A stretch of DNA of 64,000 bases from Sipunculus nudus. Its lineage: Eukaryota > Annelida > Sipuncula > Golfingiida > Sipunculidae. Position 1 is the stretch's first letter. Each line of letters starts with the position of its first letter. The translations under genes and the position numbers were made by a program. Location of the stretch: NCBI GenBank assembly GCA_026874595.1, contig CM049322.1:28893340-28957339 (forward strand). Direction: 5' to 3'. Below the pieces are notes generated by a model. It was given only the letters and a program-made list of their open reading frames with translations. It ran no database searches and was not told where the DNA came from. Positions 35,612 to 47,100 of this stretch are shown one piece after another.

Positions 35612-35733
35612 TGTTACGGGGTGACATGAAAGCGGACCAATATATCTAACGAAGCGGTTGGAACTCCTGACATGAGCGCCACAGACATGGGTTCGGGTCC
35701 CGGATTGGCTCAATATTTTCCCTCTTCGTAACA
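35612..35733 (+). repeat. 3' LTR of TRIM
   Basis: A 122-bp repeat with the same TGTTACGGGGTGACAT start and TTCGTAACA end as the 5' LTR. Its tRNA-like part has a better B box (GGTTCGGGTCC). Confidence 0.85.
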
Positions 35734-35778
35734 ATATAGCATACTCGATTATCTCACAGCCACCTTTCTGCTAGGTAT

Positions 35779-36249
35779 TTTAAAGGTGCCTAATCAGCTA
35801 CCTTTTGAAAAAGAATTGATGTGATTTTGGGCTTTCTCTGTGTATATATTAATGATCTGAGGGAATTCTCTTTGTTAAAAATTCTTCTAATGCTTCAATG
35901 AAAGATGAATGAACTTGTTTATCAACGAGTGTTTGTAAACAAAGCTTTGTTGACAAACAGGAAAAACATGCAACCTAAGGTGGTAAGTTGCATATATGCC
36001 TAGGTAGAAAGGCACCTTCCTGCATAACGCAATTTGCAAGGCTCTGGCTTATCCGACTTGCCACCAGATGCCCTTGTTGAATTTGTTTTATTTATTTTAC
36101 GGGCCCCCCACATATTATTAACACGTTGATATAAACAAAACAAGCAGCCTGTGTGGATGATGTCCACGTTTTCAGACCTATTTTTATCAAAGCTCCAAGG
36201 GATTATCTTTATTTTATAAAGGTCAGATAGGATATTGGGCCCCTTTTAG
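35779..36249 (+). mobile_element. MITE, family A, copy 1
   Basis: The left end is AAAGGTGCCTAATCAGCTACC. The right end, read in reverse complement, is TAAAAGGGGCCCAATATCC, an imperfect terminal inverted repeat. The interior (GTGTATATATTAATGATCTG, GACTTGCCACCAGATG, GTTGATATAAACAAAACAA) is shared with 51726-52165 (inverted) and partly with 44870-45335. It is non-coding. Confidence 0.65.
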
Positions 36250-36273
36250 ATGTCCAACAAACACGATGACGGG

Positions 36274-36287
36274 GTTACCATAGAAAC
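36274..36287. promoter_or_regulatory. X-box-like motif
   Basis: GTTACCATAGAAAC differs at one or two positions from the RFX X-box consensus GTTRCCATGGYAAC. It is a single occurrence and may be chance. Confidence 0.25.
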
Positions 36288-37012
36288 TATTTATAAATTC
36301 ACTTATCTTCAGCTCGTCTACTATACCCGCCGCTGTTGCCGGCTTGGCCGTCTGATGAACACCAGAAAAATAAATGTGGTCGCACATACATAAATAAAGT
36401 AGTTGTGCTAGGTTATATGTATATGGTCTTGTTACTGTTGTTTTAAGTTATCTTGGTAATCTTTACGTCAATCAACACTCACTAAACTGTTCTATGTATT
36501 GTAACTTTAATTTATATTTCATTGTCGTATTGATCATATTTGTTCGCATTTTACACCTGGCACAGCGATCAGGGTTCTTCTGGTGCAGGCTACCCCGCAG
36601 AATGTTTTGATAAATGAATAAATAAATGTACCAACAGTCATACAGGCTCACGCATATACTCGGCTTGTTTTATGATTAAACCAACTTGTTTGATTGAATT
36701 CTAAATGAACAATAAGTACACAGTAATGTTAAAAAAAGCCATTGATATAAAGTAAATACATGGGCTCAGCAAAAATTAAAGGCTTAAAAAACAATGTCAG
36801 GGTGACTTTCCCTCTTTTTGTGATTTGGAGACAAAGCTAAATCTGTATCAAAAGTCCCACCATGTCAAATTGTGGAAACAGGATGCTAAAACTAATAATT
36901 TCTGGGTCTAAGAATTGGTGTCATTTAATCCTAAAATAAAACACACATCCCTTGCGTGTGCATGGTGGCCGCAATTCATATTTCAGAAATTTCTTCAGTA
37001 TCATATTTATGA

Positions 37013-37016
<4 letters not shown>
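36288..37016. other. Intergenic, nothing recognised
   Basis: AT-rich, no gene or repeat identified. Confidence 0.5.

Positions 37017-37058
<42 letters not shown>
37017..37058. repeat. (TA)n microsatellite
   Basis: About 21 TA dinucleotides. Confidence 0.92.
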
Positions 37059-37061
<3 letters not shown>

Positions 37062-37129
37062 TCATAGAAGGTAGTGTTACCCTCCGTTGTAAAGTGCTCT
37101 ATGGCCTACAGACTAGGCCAGAGTGGTAT

Positions 37130-37964
37130 AATCTGAAGAAAAACAACACTGTAAATTCACAACAGTCTGTTTCACGGGATGCGACCCGATCATCAGGTCA
37201 CAACAGTCTGTTTCACGGGATGCGACCCGATCATCAGGTCACAACAGTCTGTTTCACGGGATGCGACCTGATAATCAGGTCACAACAGTCTGTTTCACGG
37301 GATGCGACCCGATCATCAGGTCACAACAGTCTGTTTCACGGGATGCGACCCGATCATCAGGTCACAACAGTCTGTTTCACGGGATGCAACCCGATCATTA
37401 GGTCACAACAGTCTGTTTCACGGGATGCGACCCGATCATCAGGTCACAACAGTCTGTTTCACGGGATGCGACCCGATCATCAGGTCACAACAGTCTGTTT
37501 CACGGGATGCGACCCGATCATCAGGTCACAACAGTCTGTTTCACGGGATGCGACCCGATCATCAGGTCACAACAGTCTGTTTCACGGGATGCGACCCGAT
37601 CATCAGGTCACAACAGTCTGTTTCACGGGATGCGACCCGATCATCAGGTCACAACAGTCTGTTTCACGGGATGCGACCCGATCATCAGGTCACAACAGTC
37701 TGTTTCACGGGATGCGACCCGATCATCAGGTCACAACAGTCTGTTTCACGGGATGCGACCCGATCATCAGGTCACAACAGACTGTTTCACGGGATGCGAC
37801 CCGATCATCAGGTCACAACAGACTGTTTCACGGGATGCGACCCGATCATCAGGTCGGCTTTTAAAACCACGCCGTTAGCTTCATTCGAACCACATTCACC
37901 TGATTATCGGGTCGTATCCCGTTAAACAGACTGTTGTGAATTTACAGTGTTGTTTTCTTCAGAG

Positions 37965-37967
<3 letters not shown>
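37130..37967. mobile_element. TIR element with 41-bp tandem core
   Basis: Inverted terminal arms of about 70 bp: left 37130-37199 (TAATCTGAAGAAAAACAACA ...), right 37898-37967 (... TTTACAGTGTTGTTTTCTTC AGAGTTA). Between them are 17 units of 41 bp (37158-37854). The inner part of each arm is itself one 41-bp unit, so the core looks like tandem growth of the arm. A (TA)n tract follows the right arm directly. There is no transposase. This is a non-autonomous element of a kind also seen among bivalve minisatellite-carrying elements. Confidence 0.65.
37158..37854. repeat. 41-bp minisatellite, 17 units
   Basis: The unit is CACAACAGTCTGTTTCACGG then GATGCGACCCGATCATCAGGT; 17 x 41 = 697 bp with few substitutions and no indel. 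All three forward frames are open through the array, so the long open frames here (up to 256 codons) are by-products of the repeat. Confidence 0.96.

Positions 37968-38030
<63 letters not shown>
37966..38030. repeat. (TA)n microsatellite
   Basis: Long TA run with one TG interruption, abutting the right arm of the TIR element. Confidence 0.92.
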
Positions 38031-38905
38031 TTACAGGTGTCTCTTTTATTGTGCGCTGTTGACATTCTCTTTCGTGTTAGGCTCAAGCCCTGGGCGTCAA
38101 TTGCTATGGGGTGTAGAGACACAGCGCTCGATGTAATCCGTACTGGGTGAACCATGGCGTGTAAGGACACAGCGCTCGTGCGAATTTGAAATTTTCTGGG
38201 CTGTTCGCGCTCTATAAGCGCGTGACTTGTATTGTTCTTCGGGCGCGTGAGTATTATGTATTGTTGTGTTCTTTGGATTGTTCGTGAAAAAGAAGTTTCT
38301 TAGCTTTGGGATGAGAAGCTATAAATTAGGGGCTGTGTTTAGAGCCCAGGGAGGAGAGAGGGAAATATTCCAGCGGACACGGAAGAGTGTGAGTCAGTTT
38401 GTGGACCTTTCCGATAATTGCAGCAGTTATAGATCTTCTTCGAAATTTGTAACGGATTTTATATAGTCTTCAGTTTGCCTTTGGGATTACTACCAGAACT
38501 TCACTTTTGGATTGCAACAGATTGTTTTCGGGATTACGTTTAACTATTATTCTCTGAGAAGATTTACGGGAACTGTTCATCTGGATTATATGTTTTAAAG
38601 GTGTTTTTTAGCTGTGACAGTGGTGGTATCCAGAAAAGCCAAGGATTCGGAAACTCTGGTACTGTATACTTTATTTATTTGTTATACTGTGTATATGTAT
38701 TGATATGGTGTATTGTAATTTTAGGATTGTTTTAAGAATAAATTATAATTGTTTGTTATAAAAAAAACACTGACTTCTCTATTCATTCCCCTAGATATTA
38801 TATGGTGCCTAGTGTTAAAGAATATGATTTTTATTTAACTTTGTAACAAAATTTATGCTCGTCACGACTACCTGATCTGTTGTAATTAGGTTCCGTAACA
38901 ATATA
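38014..38905 (+). mobile_element. Possible solo LTR
   Basis: A promoter-like GCGCTCTATAAGCGCG (about 38207) is followed some 530 bp later by AATAAA (38740s) and a T/A-rich tail, and the block ends TTCCGTAACA followed by ATATA, like the ends of the TRIM LTRs. A TG start within the preceding TA run is possible but cannot be proven. Weak call. Confidence 0.25.
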
Positions 38906-39031
38906 CATATATGCTGTTTGTATATGTTTTACAATATAAGTTCAGTTAAATGAAGTTATGAACATTTTATTTGTCCACTATGATTTAATGTTTCTATAAC
39001 CGTTACTACTGGGTTATCTGGTCTAGGCAGC

Positions 39032-39170
39032 CGACACTTAGTGATATGAGTTAAAACATTGTCGGCTGCGCTGTGGCTAGAGTGTGGACTGTTTAGGCAG
39101 CCGACAATGCCGGCTGCCTAGACAGTCCAGGAGTCTGACACTCCGCAACCGACATTGTCAGCTGCCTACA
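39032..39170. repeat. Cluster of GGCAGCCGACA palindromes
   Basis: AGGCAGCCGACA occurs in direct and inverted copies. The core 39086-39128 is a near-perfect palindrome with 18-bp arms (GGACTGTTTAGGCAGCCG and its complement with one mismatch) and a loop of a few bases. Confidence 0.75.
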
Positions 39171-41660
39171 CACTGCCTATTAAACATGCGTACTGGCAAA
39201 TCTGTGCTCTGAAGGTATATACATACTTTAATGTGTTGTGTTTTGTAAATAATTACACTCCTAATCATTGTTTATGTATTTCATATCTATAATATATATA
39301 TATATATATATATTGTTAATCCCTAATGACTTTTATATTGCTATGGTACATAGAATTGTAACCAGTATAACAGACGTTTTGGGTGATACGGAATGATTAT
39401 ATAGGCTAATGTGATACTGACATTTTGATTGACATTGACAGTACGTGAAGTAATCAGAATCAATGTAGGGGCCATTGTGCTATCACAAAATGACCAACTT
39501 TATCAAGTCATATCAGCATTGTTATTTCTTTAACTGATATAAATAATACCTTACATACGTTTATCTATCGTATCAACATGTCAGACCTTATTAGCAGGTC
39601 CAGCTTTTGTGATATACGTATCTCGTACACAGAGAACGTGGTTCCCTTGGTATTCTGTGTGTAGTTTAATAACTGTCGCTAAAGGATAATTGTACAATCA
39701 TGACTGTCACACAAATATATGAGATACTCTGAAAGGCCTCTACATGTCCCTGATGCTTTGCTTAATGATATACATGAATATTAAAATATAGAATTTGAAA
39801 AAGGTAATTTCATGGGTTTCCCGCTCACACTCAAGATACCATAATTAAGATAGTAAGAATACTACAAATGTATAGCCTTGAAGCTCTGAACATGTAATGA
39901 GGGGTTGTTCTGTATGCGGGATAAAGTAAAATATACAAAATTCCCACCAAAGAACTAGCGAATGGAGCGTGTGTGTATGTGTGACGGTGAGACCACAAAC
40001 TGCTCGGTGAGAATGAAGTTAACTGATGACCTTGTCTAGACGCCTAAATGGGATCATAATAGAATAGATACATTACTAGTGTATATTTTTTGTTTATACA
40101 GTAACACAACTGAAAAAAATTAAACCCTTAAGTTGTTCAAATGCACCATTTAAGAACTGTCATACTTTTTTGGCATTATTCATACATGTTAAGTGTGCAA
40201 ACGTTCATATGTTATCTGGTGGAGCAGATTATGTGAAGAAACAAAATCGTGCTCTCGCATCCGACCTTTGCCTCAAACACCGTAGATTTTTTTGTGTGTG
40301 TTTTTCGACAAACGTGTTTGTCTTGGAAATTCGCTCTTTTTGTTTTCGGCAGCTCTCTCGTTATGTTTACATATCGCCAACTAAATGACCATTCAAAGGT
40401 TAGTACAGTATAGAGGGGATTGTGGTTGGTTATAGCACCACGGTGTGAACTGTACAATTCTCACCACTGTGACGACCTAACTCGAGTACCCGACTCCTTC
40501 CCAGCTGTTAACAAACCATTTAAGAATGCTTGAATCAGGAGGTTCGTGGTGGGTTTACAACTGGTACTCGATGATGAGTGTTAATAGCTCGAAGGGACAA
40601 CTTACCTTATCTAAAGGAGGCGAGTTCTTAGACTCCTCATGTAAAAGAATCAAGGTTGTCTAGGATAGAAAGTAACACATTTTAAAAAAAATTAAAGTTT
40701 GTACTCGCATATTCTTAATCTGAATTGTCTTTCAGTAATCTAAATGATATAGTTAATGGTCCGCTGGTCGAAGTTAGCTGTGGTAGAGATATTACTATAT
40801 ATAGCCTCATTTCTCGTCATTTCTCCACCGTGTACCAGACTATTTTTAACCGCTCCGATGCTCCATGAATATATTTTCTCTCTCTACCTCGTATCATGAT
40901 AACACTGTAGCTTGCCTTTTTATATTTTTTTATAATTATCTGACGTTGCGTGTCGTATCAAAGCAAAATAAAAAAAAACCGCTGATTTGTACGATGCAGA
41001 TTATCCCCTGACAACATTTCCGTTGATGCATGACACTGCGTATATTTATTTATATTTGTACATCTAACCCCAATAAAGAACATAAACCTTACGCCTCGCC
41101 TTCGTTACGACGTTGTTCGTGCTCAGTGACAATACGGGACCCCCACTGAGTGACTGACATGTCGGTCCGCGGGCACGCTGGGTCGTCAACAATACCCCAT
41201 CCCGTGAGCTCCACCCACTCCACGCAGACGACAAGCCCCTGTGTTTTGAGGACTGTCACGTGACCTTTTAAAGGTAGAAAGCTGGGAGTGGTTATTGGCA
41301 TTAAGTTCATCCTGTCGTCAAAGATAAAGAGTGGTGGCGGGCAGAAAACCAGCGCGTGCTCTCAACCACTCCAGATTAACTGTGAAGGCCCCGTGAGGAG
41401 CAGGATCGATACAATTACGTTAATACCGCCACTTCATTACCGTTCTCGAAATGTCTTTATTAAACCTGTATCCATTGTGAAAATATCCACGGTGTTTATT
41501 AATTTGTATGACTCTCAGTGCTTTGCATTAGTCGGCAGTTTTAATAAAGAGTGTGGCAAATTTGATAAGGGACACCCCCTCCCCCCCTTCCTCGGTAATT
41601 TTTCTAACAGATCGCGCTCATACAAACATTTTATTTGCTGCTCAATAAAAGAGTGATCCC
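39171..41660. other. Intergenic, no gene recognised
   Basis: AT-rich except for a GC-richer patch at 41090-41420 with a CACGTG E-box near 41257. A short (TA)n lies at 39289-39314. The patch has a 73-codon minus-strand frame (41089-41310) that I do not recognise. Confidence 0.4.
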
Positions 41661-42960
41661 GTCATCAAGCTAAGGTGGGGTTTTTACGGGGCACGGGAAC
41701 GATTCGCGAATGACGCAATAAGGTGGGTTTTTTTACGAGGCACGCGAACGAAGTTTTTCTCCGAAAGTGTTGCGACAATCGAGCCTTAAACCATTCTTGC
41801 GCAGTTTGTGCGTAGTTCTCACAACGTTTGTTCGAATGTCGTGTATAACGTTTCCGATCGTGGCCGGCCCACATACATGAGGAACATGCGACTAAAATGA
41901 GAACAACACCAATGTCGCCAAAATATCGGGCGCACATTCGTGCGGATTTCGCGACACAATCAAACGTTTTGCGCATATTTCACGAATAAAAAAAGTCCTG
42001 CGACATTCGTGTGACATTCGCACATATGTCGCGTGATTATCTCGCGACCCGACCTCCGACAGACACTTGGGCAGTATATAAATGCCATGAAATGCATTGA
42101 AGTGCATTGCCCGCATCATTTCTTACCCAGAAGTCAGTGTTGACTAGAATATGGACCAACAAGCTCTCAGACCTGACCTGTTCGGCCATGCATGTATGAA
42201 GAGGAAGCTTTTAATATTGAAAAGGAGCGAATAACGAACGCCATGCGACATTCATACGACATTCGTACATATGTCGCGCGGTAATGACCGACGTGAAATG
42301 CTCGCGTTTGCTTCTCTAGCGACAAAATGTTCTCATGAAGTACGCGAACAGGTCGAAAATAGGTCGAGAAATGATCGGATGAACTTCAGTGTTTTCGCGA
42401 GACATTCTCCAAACTGTCGTAATCTAACTATCGGTTTCACGAAGATTTTGCGAACATCACGCACCTCGTTAGAATGTCATGCGCATTATGACGAAAGTTT
42501 TAAGACATTTTCGAGAGTAAAGCAAGAACAAATCACGACCCGGGATGCTGTAAAACGTTCGCAAGAAATTTCAGTTTTATTTTTAAATTCCTCCCGAACA
42601 AAATGCGACTCCCGCGAACAACTGACGACACATCCGAACCCCCACGCATGTTTGGCGAACTTTTTGAGCCTAAAATACGAATGTTTGAGTATATACACCA
42701 TTCGCATCCTTCCCAAATCGTTTGTGTTCCCCGTGAAAACTCCATTAAATACCCATGTGAGCCACCTCTTCCTAAATATAGAAATGTCAGAAACGGCCAA
42801 CTCACACAACAGGTTACAACCTACGACGTGAAAACCGTGGGTAAAATATGAAAGGCCCTGAGTGCTCGAAAGAACTCGTAGGTTGTCCCAAGCAGTCGTA
42901 TGTGGTCGTATTCACTCGGTAGTCGAATGCGTGCGGTTCGCATTTCTACGACTAATCGGC
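41661..42960. other. CpG/TTCG-rich block of unknown nature
   Basis: 1.3 kb with striking excess of CGAA, TTCG, TCGCG and GACATTCG words against an AT-rich background. Two related 35-bp segments containing GCGACATTC ... ATATGTCGCG start near 42000 and 42244. 'aaggtgggttttt(t)acg(a/g)ggcacg' occurs twice at the left edge. A TATATAAA at 42075 precedes an ATG at 42151 with 27 codons (MDQQALRPDLFGHACMKRK). Long frames are open on both strands through lack of stops. This may be a decayed DNA transposon. Confidence 0.4.
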
Positions 42961-44039
42961 AGTGGTCTTGGAGAGTTCAATGGTACTCTATGTTGTCGTA
43001 CAAGTGGTCATAGGGCATAGTCTTGTGTTCTTGTCGCACAACTGGAATATTTTCAAAGTCTTGTTGGAAAAAAAAGTTCTCAGTCCAAAAAAAAAATCCA
43101 CAAAATGGCGGACTTAGGTATAGACTAGTAACCTGCGCAAAAATTGCGCGGGGTACCAGCCTAACTTCTGAGAGGTGGTGTAATGGTTTCCCGGACAGAA
43201 ACACGATGACGCTATGGAGACTAACATTGTTGCAGCAATGAGGCGCCCTGGTAATGTTGTCACTGGAACCCGGATGACACGTCGTGCCGCGCACGATATC
43301 ATCTGAGTTCTAAACCGAGCTAAATCAATTATATGTGCATAACTTTCATAAAGGAGCGATTCATGAAAACATCAATAAACGCCCTCATCTGTCTGCATAA
43401 ATCAATAAAACCTTATTTGGTGGAAGGGAGGCCATATTTTCTTGTTTTGTAGAGAAAATAAATGTCAGTATAACAGTACTGGTTGCAAAATTAGGAAATT
43501 TTCAGCATCAAGTATTCGTGTTGGTTTATACGCACGTCTTGGATATGTTGTATTTTATCGTTTTGTCAGTGTACGTTTGTCCGTCCGTTGGTTAAATTTC
43601 AGTGTCGTATCATGATTTTATGGCTTTGAATGAAACTCACTGTAAATATAATTATTTACCAACAGATTGTTCAGCCAGAGATAAATTCTCGGCAAAATTC
43701 AAGCATATTTAATTAGTGCAGATTTCACCAGACTTTGGTGTTGCCGTGATGACTTACCTAGAATTCAACGGATTTTCACTATGGTAAATGCCTGGTGTAG
43801 AGCCAGTTTTTGATTCTCTCGGTCTGTAGCCAGAAATGCTTGCGTCCGATGGGACGCTCGGACAGCAAAACCGAGCATCCAAACGGATTTCGAGCATCAC
43901 AGACGATTACGCCTCCTTTTCAGAAAGCCCTGAGCGGAACTAAATATATTTAGGCATCACAAAAAAGCTGATTTTTGGAACAGCACGTTTACTGGCACTT
44001 GATATCGTTGTGAAATATATGTTTTTTTTCTGACATTAG
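42961..44039. other. Upstream flank or intron of the SLC6 gene
   Basis: No certain first exon. It ends with a strong acceptor (gttttttttctgacattag) at 44020-44039. Confidence 0.5.
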
Positions 44040-44172
44040 GGTGAAGAGATATCAGCGACTAACCGCGGGTCGTGGAACGGACAGTTGGAGTTCATCCTGA
44101 CGTGTGTAGGTTACGCCGTGGGGCTTGGTAACGTGTGGAGGTTCCCGTATCTCACCTACAAAAATGGAGGGG
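44040..44172 (+). CDS. SLC6 exon 1 in window (N-terminus, TM1)
   Basis: It encodes [20 protein letters not shown], then [20 protein letters not shown] and KNGG. RG.W is the cytoplasmic gate motif and NVWRFPY the unwound TM1. It begins in phase 0, so an upstream coding exon or a bare ATG exon is needed. The donor is G|gtaggt. Confidence 0.95.
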
Positions 44173-47100
44173 GTAGGTACATGTACAACATTCTTAACAC
44201 AACATTTTCGTCAACCGATATATAGGATTTAGTTATTTTATCATCATGGCTAATAAAAAAGCTCGACACGAGTGAGTGCCATTACATAACCTACATAGCA
44301 AAATCAACAATTAATTGAGATTTAACTGAATAGGTATTTAAAATATGACTTGAATGATCATTGTCTTCCTTAATGTATCAAAGAACAATATGTTTATTTT
44401 TGTTTCAGGGGCGTTCCTGATTCCTTATTTCCTTATGTTGTTCATGTGCGGGGTCCCCGTGTTTTTCTTTGAGATCTGCTATGGACAGTTTGCCAGCCTT
44501 GGTCCGCTTGCCATCTGGAAAAATACGCCGCTCTTTAAAGGTATTTACTTTCAACAGAACACCGGATATGTGACGTCTCCATATCGGTCCTGTAGACACA
44601 TCCTAAAACAAACGATACCTGTAATATCGATATATTGCCTGTATCGATAAATTATGTAAAAAATAAGTAAACATCAATAACCACACAATGAACATCTTTC
44701 TGCATTTGTTCTATTGCCTTTCGTTAAATTGGATATTGGTCCTCAAACAATGAATGGAATGAAATAAGATATTATACTTACAAATATAATATCTACTCGT
44801 GACCATTAAGTGGTGAACATTTGTATAATTCCTGAACAGCACTAACACTTATCCAACGAATCCTATAAATAAAGTTAGCTGTTCACCAAGCTTTTCTGTA
44901 GAATTAATGTCATATCTTTCTTATTATGGTAATTATTATTTACGAACTGTAGGTATTTCTGAAAAACTGTAGGAAAAGCTTTTATAACGCCTTTATGGTA
45001 GCTCGTTTTATCTACAAGCAGTTTGTTAACATGGTTCATGCTCCAATGTTGACAAACATGATAACCCTGTTTTATAAGATATTAGGTGGCATATGTGCAG
45101 AAGCCTAAAGGTCACTAGGTGCAAAACGTCCTTTGCAAAAGATTGGTTCGTCTGACTTGCCACCAGATGGCACAACTATATGTGTCTTGTTTTTTTTTAC
45201 CCCCACATGATATAAACATATTCATATAAACAACGCGAACAGTCTTTGTGAGGTGTCCTCGATGGTCTCTTTTTTTATGTAGGCCCAAGGGATTATATTT
45301 AGATGACAGACGTCACATGTCGGAGTAGGCCCTCAGCATCGGATCCTTATCACACATCATAACAGATGTCCTTGTCCTCCACCCAGCTGAACCGTTCATT
45401 CAAACTCACAACTAAGTTCCCAGTTCCATTCCATGTACAATAACATGCGTACTAAACTTCTCTTTTACTTACTTATCAAGGCGACTGACAATGCCACAGA
45501 CTGCTTTTTACAAAAGCAACAAACTCTTTATCGGTACTTTGGCCGTATTCTCGGAACATCTCTGCTAGAAACCTTACAGTCCAAGTACTTCCTCACGAAT
45601 TTGGTCTCCTTAACATGGCATGAACTGAAGCATAACCCTTTTCAGCACAAGACAAATATAAGGACTGATCTCTGTCTTAATCGTGTCCTCCCTCATAAGT
45701 ATCCCTATTTATCCTTAATTAGAAAATTACCTTTGACAAAATGGCCAATTTAACACAGTCCACATATGACGCCAATCATTGCAAGAATAGCTGCCACTAA
45801 ATGAGAAAAAGAGAGACACTGAAATATGCCATTTGTGAAATTTGAAAAAAATGAAGGCAGAAGTCCTGAAGCTGACATGCTTTACATCATGTATTTGATA
45901 CAGGTATCGGTATAGGTATGGTGGTTGTATCTACCTTGGTGGGCCTGTACTATAACATTCTCATGTGTTACATCATCTATTACTTCCTGGCGTCCATGGG
46001 CCCGGACGTGCCATGGAGGACCTGTGGTAACTACTGGAACACGAGGTACTGTCTGACGGCCAGAGAATTCGGACAGATCAACGACAGTCAGCTGGCAGGT
46101 CAGTCAGTAGCTCCATTTCGGCCCTCCTTACCAGCGTCAGAGTGCCATTACATCTTGCACTGTAACGGTCGATGAAAATGCCAATATTTCCGTCATTTTT
46201 GAAGCGCCTCATTGCTTACAAATACTTTCACTTAATATACACCTGACAAATCGTTAGAATTTTAGCTCAGCTGACTGAAAGTCATCTGAGCTATAGCGAT
46301 CACCCTTTGTCCGTCGTCTGTTCGTCCGTCCGTCCGGCCGTCCGTTAACAAGGCACAAATCGTAACCACTGAACCTGGAATCCTCAAATGTAACATCCAG
46401 GGAGGTCCATGAAAAATCTCCTTGGAAACCTGAAATAAGGTCTCTGTTACCCATACTCTCCGAGCTATGGGTCTCGTTAGTACCCCCCCCCCCCCCAGAA
46501 AAATTAAAGATTTGATACAAAAGCACAAGTATCTGAATAACTACTGCCTTGAGCACCATGATTCTTTGCCTGGATATTAATCATGAAATGTTCCATCACT
46601 TTCTGCAAACTGGTGGCGCCACCTGTATTTTTCTAATTTTTACGATTCTTTTTCTCTATTTTTTATACCTCCAAAGAAGCAGTCATCCGTTAACAGGGAA
46701 CTAATTGTAACTGCTTTACCTGGAATCTTCTTACGCGACATCAACGAAGGTCCATAAAAGTCTCTGTGGAAATCTGAAATTATGTCTCTGTTCCCCATAT
46801 ACTCCGAGCTATGGGTCTCGTTATTACCCCCCCCCCCCCCCAGAATAATTAAAAATTTGATACAAAAGCTAGAGTATCTGAATAACTAATGCATTGATCA
46901 CCATGATTTTTTGCTTGAAAATTGATCATGGAGTATATCATCAGTTCCTGCAAACTGATGGCGCCACCTGTATTTTTCTAATTTTTACGATTTTTTTCTC
47001 TTTTTTTTATACTTTCAAAGAAGCTGTCATCTGTTAACAGGGCACAAATAGTAACTGCTAGACCAGGATTCTTCATACTTTACATCTAGGGAGGTCCATG

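Larger units (their letters stand above)
35337..35733 (+). mobile_element. Complete TRIM retrotransposon with tRNA-like LTRs
   Basis: 5' LTR 35337-35492 (TGTTACGGGGTGACAT ... CTTCGTAACA) and 3' LTR 35612-35733, which has the same termini but lacks about 34 bp of its left half. Directly after the 5' LTR is TGGGGGCTCGTCC (35496-35508), a tRNA-Pro-type primer-binding sequence. Directly before the 3' LTR is AAGAGGGGGTG (35601-35611), a polypurine tract. The element is flanked by ATAT on both sides (35333-35336 and 35734-35737), a 4-bp target duplication. Each LTR contains a tRNA-like Pol III promoter: A box AGCGAAGCGG or ACGAAGCGG, B box GGTTCGAATTC or GGTTCGGGTCC. There is no coding capacity, so it depends on an autonomous LTR element. 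As I recall, TRIMs with tRNA-like LTRs and 4-bp duplications in animals have been described as the Helenus group. Confidence 0.85.

Noticed and set aside
37094-37925. Repetitive 256- and 207-codon frames
   Set aside because: All three forward frames are open through the 41-bp minisatellite, so no frame is favoured.
42271-42831. 186-codon plus-strand frame
   Set aside because: Overlaps open frames on the other strand in a CpG-rich block with few stop codons; no domain recognised.
43105-43117. AAAATGGCGGACTTAG|gtatag as first SLC6 exon
   Set aside because: It would end in phase 1, while the 44040 exon starts in phase 0; the only acceptor that fits phase 1 is poor.
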